Origin: Metridium senile
Taxonomy: Eukaryota; Cnidaria; Anthozoa; Actiniaria; Metridiidae
NCBI GenBank assembly: GCA_949775045.1
Contig: OX459098.1
Span: 19,545,944-19,609,943, forward strand
Length of the DNA stretch: 64,000 nucleotides
Reading direction: 5' to 3'
Both the position numbers and the translations under genes were made by a program. The notes under the pieces were generated by a model. It saw only the letters and a list, made by a program, of their open reading frames with translations, had not been told where the DNA came from and did no database searches. How positions within the stretch are numbered: position 1 is the stretch's first letter; the number at the start of each line of letters is the position of its first letter. Below are positions 55,067-64,000 of the stretch, one piece after another.

Positions 55067-58000
55067 GTATTTTGCTTTTAAATTCAATACACAATATTTT
55101 AAGCATTATTATTAGCTTGGTCGTTAAATAGTCGTTTCGTTTGTTATAATAATGCTGTTTTTATGAATTGTTTTGGTTCGTTCTTTTGTCGAAGATGCCG
55201 GTGGTCAAGGAAACAGTGAACTGAATGCACTTGATTGCAATATGTCCCGTGTGTTTCTTTTACGTTAAACGGATATTTTATTATTGCTTTTATTATTAAG
55301 TTTGTCTGTGAGCTCAGAATCTAAGAATTTAAAGAACAGTTAAACCATTTGAAAACAAGTTTGTTCATTTTGATGTGTAGAATTAAGATAACTCAAAAGT
55401 CATAATCAAGATTTGTCAAATATAACTTACTCAAGTATGAAGATCTAGATATTTTTTACTGTATTTCTATTTTGTGTCATCCATGAAAATACATCGACAT
55501 AGAATATTGACTTTTTCAAATTATTGTTTAACCTTGACAAAGGATTTATAAAATATAAAGTTGTATAGCTCAAAATATTTTCAGTTCAGTATGTCATATG
55601 ATCTCGTGCTATTTTCCCTTTTTTATTATTACTCAGTTATTACACTTTGCTAATGTTGCAAGAACTGCTCAATGCGCTTACTCAACGTATTCGAGTTGAA
55701 GATATATCAAGGCGCATTAAGAGTTCTTTTACTTCCTTCAATGTTGTTATGTATTGAGAGATGAGGACCTCCATTTTACACCGTTATCAGAGAGAACTTA
55801 AAGTTCTGGGGCCGGTTGTACGTAGCCTGGATAGCGATATCCACCGGATAAATCCCTATCCAGCGGATAAAATCTATAAAAAACCTATGAAGTGGATAAC
55901 TTTTATCCGCGGATAGCACTATCCAGGCTACGTACAACTGGCCCCTGACCATTTGTAGATTTAAAGAAACAACGGCAGCAACTTCTTCTCAATTATTTAA
56001 AGTCCCTGAGTAATATTAATGGTCCGGCCAGGGTTTGAACCCAGACCTTCCGCACAGTAATCCGAAGCTTTATCCACTGAGCTAATCGGTCGGCGGTATA
56101 TACATATACTACATTGGTACCTCTATTAAGCGGTCACCCATCAAGCGGCCACCCTCTATTAGGTGGCCACAATAAAAAGTCCCAAATCTATTCCTATACC
56201 TATTCTATACGTCTATTTCAAACTCTATTAAACAGCCACTTTGGAAAGTCCCAAGGGTGACTGCTTAATAGAGGTACAACTGTATATGAATGAAATATGC
56301 ATAAAATAGTTTTATACCCATCCATTTCTTGTAGAGGCATGATGGATGAAAAAAGAATGGAGACTCACTGGAAACAGTTGTGTAATAAAGAGAAATCCAG
56401 TAAAACAAGAAACAAGGCATTAATGGACGACTTTGAAAGAGTTGAACAACAATCCGCAATACTTGAAGCACAAACACAAAAACTGACACAATTACGAGTA
56501 AGTTGAAGCAATATTTAACTCACTTCATATCTATTTGACTCTACTTGAAGACAAATGAATGTAATACATATTCTAATTTTTGTGCATTTGATCAGATTTA
56601 CAGCACATGGGAAGATGTGTTATATTAATATAAATATTAAATATTAGTATAGATCCACAATTGATTATTAATAGAAAATCAAGCATGGTGATTGGTTGAG
56701 AAATTCACATGATTTTTTGATAATTACCTACAGCGTTTCACATGCTCTCAGAAATAGGAAAACAACAGTTTTTCTTCAAAAAAAGGCTGGTTATTTTTAC
56801 TTTTTGAAAAAATCACTTAAAATTGTATTAAATTATACTAAAACAATTATACACCTCAGGCTCAGTGAATATCGGTAAATAATAACCTTGACTCAGTCTC
56901 GGTTATTATTCATCATAAATGATTGCTCGGTTTTAGCCTGATTATAAAAATAACCTATAACATACTGTACAAGTATTTTGTATTATCATGATATTTCAAA
57001 AGTTGGCTTACCTGTTATATACAACATGTTAATGTTTAAATTTATATTAATTTTATAAATCTAATATACCAATCCCTTTATATTATGTACCTTGAAGTTT
57101 GTATACACAACAGACATGAGAAATATGAAGGACTTAACAGACTGCTACATCTGTATATTATGTAGGCATATATTGCTGTTTTAGCATGAATGAACGATTC
57201 GTTTTCAATTAATTTTTCCATTGTTCTTTAACTCCTCCTACATTTTCTATCGCCTTTTGATTAGTTCATCACTTTTTCAGCTTCTTATTTTTACTCAGTA
57301 TCTCTCTTAGTCTAACTCTTTTACTCTTACGAAGGGCTAAAGCTCGAAACATCAGTAAAGTTAAATCAACATTTTTTACCGTGAACATTACAAATTTCAT
57401 ATATTACCTATTGCTGTTACACAGTTTACAATTATGATAAATACTCATGATTGTAAATTACGTGGCAGCAATGTGCGCCTTCATATAGCAGTCCGTTAAG
57501 TCCTCCACATTTCTCATGTACACCAAGACGTCTGTTATCGCTGCTTAGGGGGAGACCATTTTTTATTTATTTATTTATTTATTTTATATATAATGTTGTT
57601 TATTTATTTTTCAATTTATTTTAAGTACCTATTTACAATTTGATATGTACTACCCATTAGAAGTAGTACATCATATGTCAAAAATTATAATTTTTATATT
57701 ACTTACTATTAAATTATACATTCAAATAAACAAGAAAAAAAAATATAATCACATACACATAAAGTTCTAGATACTGAAACAAAAATAAAAAAATTAATAT
57801 TGATATTATTAATATTATTGCCCTTTCTTAAAAAATAATTTATAATTAAAGAAACTATTGCTTTTTGCAATTTTTGCCATTTTTCAAATGCTGAGGCATA
57901 TTATTTTTTGCTTAGAGACCATTATTTTTAATTAACTGCCCATTTTTGACCATGTGGCAATCCCTTGAGAATTGTCACTTTTATGATGGACATATTATAA

Positions 58001-61000
58001 CATTGGTACAGCATATGGAAGAATCAACTCCCTAGGGTTTTGTCACATGGTCTGAAATGGATATAAACAAACAAGGAAGGTGAAGATACTGCGCTTTTCG
58101 GTTGAGCTTGGAATGGCTAAAGTTTTATTGGTTAGTTTAAACGAAGAAACTATGCACTTATGAGGTCATAACACAATATTGTCAAGGCTAGGTTCATATG
58201 TTGTTGGGCAGCAAAATTTCACGTGCTTGATTTCTGATTGGTTAAATCAAGGATACAGTTAATTTTAAATTCCAGAGAGTGAATTTTATAAAATGTTCCA
58301 CCTAACAACATAATTACAATGAACCTAGCCTTGACAAAATTATGTTATGTCCTCATAAGTGCATAGTTTCATCGTTTAAACTAACCGATGACACTTTAGC
58401 AGTTCCAAGCTCAACCGAAAAGCGCAGTATATTTGTGTTAAATGATAGGTAATATAATGAAATGTGTAACACCGTAGAAATTGTTGACTTAACTTTACTG
58501 ACATTTTTAGCTTTATATTTGTGTGTTAACAGGACCAGTATGAAAGCTACATAAACACTATGTATCCAAGATGGTTGGACCAACTTAAACGACACAAACA
58601 TCAATTTCAAGATGAAAGAAGCAATACCAGCAATCAGGTAATACAGAAACAACAAATGAATATACATTGAAGTAATAAAAACAATTATGATGGCTTACTT
58701 TAGTTTTTTTTACTATAAACTTTAGAGTGAAAACACTATAAAACCATGAAAAATAGTAACTTCAATCATGTAACTGATAGTTTTTATTCAGTGACTATTA
58801 TTTTAACCAGTATCATTCAACCAGAAACATCAAATACATATAGGAAATTACACCATTCGAGAAGAATTAATGAAAAATACCGCACGTATTTGACATCAAA
58901 TACTAGCAGTATTTTTCATTAATTCTTTGAGAACATACCGGTAGGTGTAATTTCCTGTTAATATCACATCTATAAAAATATAGGAGTTTCTGAGAATAAA
59001 AGTGCAGCTATTTGAAAGGTATTTATGAAAGGTATAGTCAATAGAGAGGCGTGATGGTCTAGTGGTCAGTGGATCGGATTCTGGGCCTACTGGTCTGGGT
59101 ACGATTCCCGGCCCGGGCGATTGCGTTGTGTCCTTGGGCAAGACACTTCACTCTCTATGTGCCTCGTCTTTTCGGATAAGGACGTAAAGCCGGAGGTCCC
59201 ATCTGCTTTCACTCTAATCCTATAAGGTGGACGTTAAAGATCCTGTTGTGCTATGTTCGCAAAGAGTAGGGGATTCAGTGTCTCCCAGTACAACAGTCAG
59301 GCCTCGGAGGCATTCATTAACAACACTCATGATTGTAAACTGCTGGTTTTCAGCAGTCCGATAAGTCCTCCATATACACACTAGTAGATTGTAAAGCGCT
59401 ATGAGCTATTCTAGAGATATAGCGCTATATGAATGAGGCATATTATTATTATTATTATTATCCAAAAGCAAAGTTTCTGGATTTGTGCAATTAATTAATT
59501 GCACGGTATTAAGAAAAAATTCACAGCTCATCATCCAATCAGAATTGAGTATTTTTTTATAGATGTGATATTAAAAAGGAAATAGTACCTCATTACAACT
59601 TGTCTTTGATAGTAACTAATATTCACTAAATAAGAACTATTACATAGGATTGATTTGATCTTATTGATAACATGTTTTCGCTTGACTGGTCTATAATAAT
59701 AATATGTATAAAGTGCCTTTTCAGTGCTGCTTTTTTAGGCACTATAACAAAAAAATTATAAAAACATTTCAAACTAAGAAAAATATTATTCAAAATTTAT
59801 AAATAAGTTTTAAGCTGAGTTATAACTGACAAAATAGAAATCTATATGCCGGCATGTCATTACTGAGTCATTTGTTTGTATTCACACAGGGTTCCCATCC
59901 ACGTGAAGAGATGAGACATAATAGGAAACCTACAAACAATGTACGATTTGCTTCTCCAACCTACATCCAACAACAACAAGAAAGCCAGCTGACTTCATCT
60001 TTATATGACAGCCAGAACACAGATCACCCAGATAATACTTACTACGACCAAAGTTCTTTCCCTCATAGTTCAGGAAGATTCACAACATTAGACTGGGATT
60101 CCTTCCACAGGGACTCCAGTGCTAATTGTTATCATTTTGGACAAGTTCCATCCATGCGAACCCCACACAGTCATTTCCAACCTCGTAATGATTACATGAG
60201 ATTTTCAACCCCGTATAATCCTTGCCATCGTGGTATGTTTGATCCAAGAAGTAGTCTAAATCACTCGTATGATATGTATGGTGATATGAGAGATTACGGA
60301 TCAAGAGGACCCAATATGGGATCACCTATTAGGTACCCTGGACCAGGACGACCTGTAGATGGGTATCAAAGACCTCCTTATGTCGACGATACTCACTTTA
60401 GACCAGGTAGGGAACAAAGTAACATTTTGTATAGATATGATGAACCCATTATGGGCATTTGTTCAATCAATTCATTGGGTTTTCATAGGTATTCATAAGG
60501 TATTTCATACACATTTCTTGTGGTTTTCATAGCCTCCTCCACAGGCGTCTCTGTGATCTAATTTGGATTTGGGTCCTGTGCTGCTACTAGAGAGGGACTA
60601 GGCACTAGTTAGTCCTTAGTCCCCCTCTTCTTCTTAACACAGGAAGCCACACAGGAAGCCCAAAGATGAAAGAAAGAAGAGATGCCTGTGGGGAGGCTAT
60701 GGTTTTCACAGGGTATTGACATAGGGTTTTAATTATTTACTGTATGTTTAATAGGGAATATAACTTATTATCTATTAATTAATTATTAGTGATATGATAT
60801 TCACTTATTAGTTTGTATATTTAATTTATAGTGTTTTTTTATAGTATTGAATAGTTGTATTCATAATCATTATGTTGGTTTTTATTACCAGAAAACTCAG
60901 ACGTTTCTTACCAGCAACCAAGTACACATTATTATGACCAAGAGAGACAGCCATCACAATTCTCTAATGACACTAGACATACGGTAAGGGGTTGTGCCTT

Positions 61001-63830
61001 GCTAACCTTAGTTGTGTTTCATTGTTAGTTAATTAGCCTTTTCCATATCGAGCAAGGGACTGTAGTTCACTGGTCAAGTTTCTCAAAATTAATTTAATTC
61101 AAAAATAAACCCCTTCACATGAAAGAACAAATACAAATTAGTAAGAATTGAAAGTTGGAACAAGTTTGTGCAAATTGCAATGAAACTGTGGTATCTTAGT
61201 TTGTTTTCGAAAATCCAAAGAATGTATGGTTTGGAAGGACGCTTTGGAAGGACACCATACATTTCTCTGTAATTTTGTCAGAGTTTGGATGCTCATAATG
61301 TTTTTTCTATTTAGCCAAACGTTCTGAAACTTGGTCAATAAGCTTATATTTGGTTACTCTCCCATGAAACGGGAATATTGTTTCTGAAACCATAATCAAA
61401 TTAGTTTTTCACACTTGTACCCAGTCCCTTGCTCGATATGGAAAAAGTAAATTGCCTGCATAGGAAGCGTTTCTTTTTGGGAGAAGGGAAAAAGTTGTTT
61501 TGGCCAAGGATAGTTGTGAACTATTTGCCTTTTCCATATCGAGCAAGGGACTAAGTACGAGTGTGAAAAACTAATTTGATTATGATTCCAGAAAAAAATA
61601 CCCCGTCTCGTGGGAGAGTAACCAAATATAAGCTTATTGACCAAGTTTCAGAACGTTTGGCTAAATAGAAAGACAATTATGAGCATCCAAACTCTGCCAA
61701 AATTACAGAGAAATGTATGGTGTCTTCCAAAACGTCCTTCCAAACCATACATTCTTTGCATTTTCGAACAAAATTAAAATACCATAATTTCGTTACAATT
61801 TGCACAAACTTGTTCAAACTTTCAATTCTTACTAGTCTGTATTTGTTCTTTCCTGTGAAGGAAATAATATATTTTTGAATTAAATTAATTTTGAGAAACT
61901 TGTTTCCAGTCCTTTGCTCGATATGAAAAAGGCTAATTTGTCAGCGTTGCTATGTAACACAGGTATCCCAAACAATTCCTTCCCCTTCTCTAAAAATGAT
62001 ATTATGTGCTTGCTACACAGTCAGGTTATTAGTTATTGAATTAGATTGATGTGCTAACATTTAGTTAGCAAATCGATCTAAGCTCATCAACACAATAATA
62101 CAATACAACTTAATTAATTCTGGCTTTTGAATTGAATTGATTGAATCTGAATGTTTACAATACCATACAATAAACTTTATTGACACTCCTCAGAAGGGAT
62201 CTTCCTATCAATTTACAAATATAATATAATATAATATAATGATAAATATAATGAGTAAAAATAGAAATATATAGTACAAAATTGATATATAAAAACTTTG
62301 AATATTAAGAATTATAGTAATATAAAATACAGTTCAATATACATTTATATAAAAAAACTAAGAATAACTAAGAACTGGGATAAAATAAATGGCTAACATA
62401 GCCATTTATTTATAAAATAGTCTTTTTTTTTTTCAAGATTGATTTAAAAAATTGTACATGGATTTAAATACTACGATATGATTGGGCAAAATAGGTTATA
62501 AATATTGCAATCTTATTGGTTAGCTTTTATGGGGTTCTTGTTAAATACCGTGTACTGTATATTGAATTATCTTACATCTTATTCTCCAGCTACATGCGTC
62601 AGAGCCACAGATGAATGGAACCAGAAATTCCTCCTCGGAGCCTAGTTCACCTTACGACCCTCCTGAAAAACCATTAGAGCTAACTACAGGAAAACGGCCT
62701 GAAAAAAAGCTACATGATAAGAATACAAAAAAGAAATCCCAAGAAAATAAGGCTAAGACACGTCCTAAGTCTTCTAGTGACTTTGAAACATCAGAGAAAT
62801 TAGACCAAGATGATTTATTATCAGGTAATTCTGGGTCTTCTTTAGCATTAAGTGATCTGAACTACGGATCAACTGAGCCTCACTCAACAAAACCCATGAA
62901 CAAAACTAAGTATGAACAAACAATGAAGACCAATTTTCCTCGTGAAAAAAAGAAGCCTGAATACCATGAAGACATTTTGCAAAATGTGAACGAACCAAAA
63001 GATGGACGCAAATTTAGTGGTGAATCTGAAAGTCCTAGTGAAAGATCTGACTACAAGGAAGACATAATGGAAAGCATGAAAGAGCCGAACCATGGACGCA
63101 AGCATAGTAGTAAATCTCAATCTGATTACAAATACAAGGAAGACAGTTCGGAAAGCATGAACCAGCCAAAAGATAAACGACAGTTAAGTGGCAAATCTCA
63201 AAGTCCTCGTGAACAATCTGATTACAAATACAAGGAAGACAGTTTGGAAAGCATGAACCAACCAAAAGATAAACATCAGTTAAGTGGCAAATCTCAAAGT
63301 CCCCGTGAAAAGATGAAATCTGACTTCAATGATGACATTTTGGACATTCTTAGTGATGGTTCGTTAAGTTTAAGTTCAGATGGTATTAGTGATGATGGCG
63401 GTAGCCTGAGTGGTGCCATGATGGACTCCATAGATGCTGGCAACCTTGACACGAACCAAGTAGTCACTAAACATGCAGTGAAAGAAACCAGTAGGCAACT
63501 AAACCAAATTACAGCAGTCAATAGACAAGGCAATGATAATAAAACTGTGACCAGCAAACGAGATAATGAAGACATACTGACCTCTTTAAGCAAACGAGAT
63601 AATGACGACCAAACTGGTTATAGTAAAGTAGATAGCAGTGATGCCATCAAGTCTCTTAAAGTACTTGCCTCGCCTGTAACATCCAGTGAGGATATGTCTC
63701 CGTCAGTTTCTGTCAAAGGATCATTATCACTGCTAAAGGTAGTTGATGCAGAGGTCGAGAAGACTTCTAGTCCTGAGACTTTTTACCATGCACCAAGATG
63801 TAGTCAAGACATGAAAGATGATATAATAGG
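54993..63830 (+). CDS. KIZ: Kizuna-like centrosomal protein gene (partial, 3' off window)
   Basis: Exons 54993-55066, 56335-56497, 58533-58637, 59890-60406, 60892-60983 and 62590-63830, all with GT-AG borders and continuous phases, giving about 730 residues before the window edge. The second exon (METHWKQLCNKEKSSKTRNK, LMDDFERVEQQSAILEAQ) closely matches the conserved N-terminal coiled coil of kizuna (K.Y.KE.C..EK...RNQE....FER...). The following YPRWLDQLK also fits. The later parts are Gln/Tyr/Pro-rich and Ser/Lys/Asp-rich, disordered, with DDILDILSDGSLSLSSD. Kizuna stabilises pericentriolar material as a Plk1 substrate in vertebrates. The assignment rests on a short conserved region. Confidence 0.6.
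55808..55945. mobile_element. 138-bp MITE
   Basis: GGGGCCGGTTGTACGTAGCC at the left pairs with GGCTACGTACAACTGGCCCC at the right; repeated GGATAA words inside. Confidence 0.7.
56020..56094 (-). repeat. tRNA-derived sequence (not a functional tRNA)
   Basis: On the minus strand TTAGCTCAGTGGATAAAGC (box A) and GGTCTGGGTTCAAACCC (box B) are 30-40 bases apart, as in a tRNA. The acceptor and anticodon stems do not pair. Probably a tRNA pseudogene or SINE head. Confidence 0.6.
56120..56274. mobile_element. 155-bp MITE with TA target
   Basis: CCTCTATTAAGCGGTCACCC at 56120 and its complement ending at 56274, with TA on both sides. An additional degenerate copy of the arm (TCAAGCGGCCACCCTC) lies inside. 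Confidence 0.7.
56335..56497 (+). CDS. KIZ: Kizuna-like exon 2: coiled coil
   Basis: Acceptor TTTCTTGTAG, donor GTAAGT. Encodes the conserved charged coiled coil (MMDEKRMETHWKQLCNKEK, ILEAQTQKLTQLR). This is the segment carrying most of the family assignment. Confidence 0.7.
57316..57412 (+). repeat. Second copy of the CGAAGGGCTAAAGCTCGAAA element
   Basis: Same motif order as 35929-36032: ACGAAGGGCTAAAGCTCGAA, CATCAGTAAAGTTAAATCAA and TATATTACCTAT. Confidence 0.5.
58086..58440. mobile_element. 355-bp foldback element
   Basis: ATACTGCGCTTTTCGGTTGA at 58086 pairs with the complement ending at 58440; arms extend about 110 bp through ATGCACTTATGAGG. Non-coding. Confidence 0.75.
58533..58637 (+). 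CDS. KIZ: Kizuna-like exon 3
   Basis: DQYESYINTMYPRWLDQLKR, HKHQFQDERSNTSNQ; acceptor GTGTTAACAG and donor GTAATA, phase 0 both sides. Confidence 0.7.
59043..59461 (+). mobile_element. tRNA-derived SINE with L2-like tail
   Basis: Head has box A (GATGGTCTAGTGGTCAGTGG) and box B (GGTACGATTCCCGG). The middle contains the conserved GTGTCCTTGGGCAAGACACT block found in many invertebrate SINEs. The tail is GTAAAGCGCT, ATAGCGCTATATGAATG and an ATT repeat, close to the 3' end of the L2-type LINE at 11540-11602, whose enzyme could have mobilised it. Confidence 0.85.
59890..60406 (+). CDS. KIZ: Kizuna-like exon 4
   Basis: Hydrophilic exon rich in Gln, Tyr, Pro, Asp and Arg (GSHPREEMRHNRKPTNN, MYGDMRDYGSRGPNMGSPIR). 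Acceptor TTCACACAG, donor GTAGGG. Poorly conserved type; no domain recognised. Confidence 0.65.
60530..60699. mobile_element. 170-bp MITE with 9-bp duplication
   Basis: TAGCCTCCTCCACAGGC at 60530 and GCCTGTGGGGAGGCTA ending at 60699. TGGTTTTCA lies on both sides (60521-60529, 60700-60708). Confidence 0.75.
60892..60983 (+). CDS. KIZ: Kizuna-like exon 5
   Basis: ENSDVSYQQPSTHYYDQERQ, PSQFSNDTRHT; acceptor TTATTACCAG, donor GTAAGG; phase fits both neighbours. Confidence 0.6.
61031..61938. mobile_element. Large palindrome made of two inverted copies
   Basis: 61031-61445 is the reverse complement of about 61526-61938, spacer about 80 bp. Each arm begins and ends with CCATATCGAGCAAGGGACT or its complement, so the unit itself has inverted ends and is present twice head to head. 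Non-coding. Confidence 0.75.
62590..63830 (+). CDS. KIZ: Kizuna-like exon 6 (large, gene continues)
   Basis: Acceptor TATTCTCCAG; about 413 codons. Contains four degenerate repeats of about 30 residues with YKEDSLESMNQPKDK and LSGKSQSPREQSDYK, then DDILDILSDGSLSLSSDGI and Ser/Thr/Asp-rich sequence. It ends at donor GTGAGT, 63831. Disordered; likely phosphorylated, as expected of a Plk substrate (inference). Confidence 0.65.
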
Positions 63831-63837
63831 GTGAGTA

Positions 63838-63849
63838 CGAGACGACGAC

Positions 63850-63893
<44 letters not shown>

Positions 63894-63906
63894 GGACGAT
63901 GAGGAC

Positions 63907-63980
<74 letters not shown>

Positions 63981-64000
63981 CGACGACGACGACGATGACG
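63838..64000 (+). repeat. GAT/GAC trinucleotide repeat
   Basis: Nearly pure GAT/GAC triplets to the window edge, in the intron after the last visible exon. Length may be unreliable in assembly. Confidence 0.9.

Noticed and set aside
56020..56094. Possible functional tRNA gene on the minus strand
   Set aside because: Box A and box B are present but the acceptor and anticodon stems do not pair, so it was kept only as tRNA-derived.
59854..59889. Start codon for a separate gene at 59854
   Set aside because: The frame begins upstream of a proper acceptor (TTCACACAG) whose phase matches the previous kizuna-like exon.
60541..60690. Fifth member of the CACAGG-tipped family in the kizuna-like intron
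   Set aside because: Its inverted ends extend outward to TAGCCTCC and the duplication is 9 bp, so CACAGG is internal and it belongs elsewhere.

Overview
This is eukaryotic, almost certainly invertebrate metazoan, DNA. It is AT-rich, has genes split by GT-AG introns, is packed with nested transposable elements, and has no bacterial gene organisation. The cellular genes (a LRRK-type ROCO kinase, a kizuna-like centrosomal protein and a chitin-deacetylase exon) and the transposon mix (L2 and CR1-group LINEs, a Ngaro-type tyrosine-recombinase retroelement, THAP transposons, a tRNA-SINE with an ATT tail) fit an anthozoan cnidarian best. A sponge or another invertebrate is not excluded. Layout: 1-2000 is a second copy of the 3' end and downstream flank of the LRRK-type gene whose complete copy ends at 51740, so the locus is tandemly duplicated about 51.5 kb apart. 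2152-2546 is an isolated chitin-deacetylase-like exon on the minus strand. 2547-16216 is a retrotransposon nest. An L2-type LINE is split by a foldback element and by a complete CR1-group LINE, about 2 kb of this was tandemly duplicated, and a small Ngaro-type element with split direct repeats then inserted into the second copy. 17398-28876 is one DNA transposon inside another. The outer element A (7-bp target duplication, about 480-bp inverted ends) carries P-transposase-like fragments on two convergent strands. The inner element C (21971-28634) carries two convergent intact genes: a THAP-zinc-finger DDE transposase, and a 1087-residue protein joining a SWIM finger, a YqaJ-type nuclease, two PHD fingers, a 36-bp-repeat linker and a Ulp1-type cysteine protease. 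30438-31506 is a foldback element with the same CACAGG tips. 32321-51740 is a full LRRK-like gene with nine coding exons, all reading phases consistent, predicted 2255 residues: ankyrin, LRR, Roc, COR, Ser/acidic linker, kinase and a WD-like C-terminus. Its introns are full of foldback MITEs. 52066-54640 holds the duplicated downstream flank and a minus-strand LINE 3' fragment. 54993 to the window end is a kizuna-like gene running off the right edge, with a tRNA-SINE and several foldback elements in its introns. The main biology is transposon biology. Four elements (A, C and two foldback elements) share CACAGG termini and 7-bp (C: 6 or 7 bp) target duplications. In C, both genes begin just inside the inverted ends, so the ends may serve as promoters for both. 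At least five MITEs have PIF/Harbinger-like TWA duplications, four of them with long G-runs near the tips. All calls come from reading the sequence; no database search was run.
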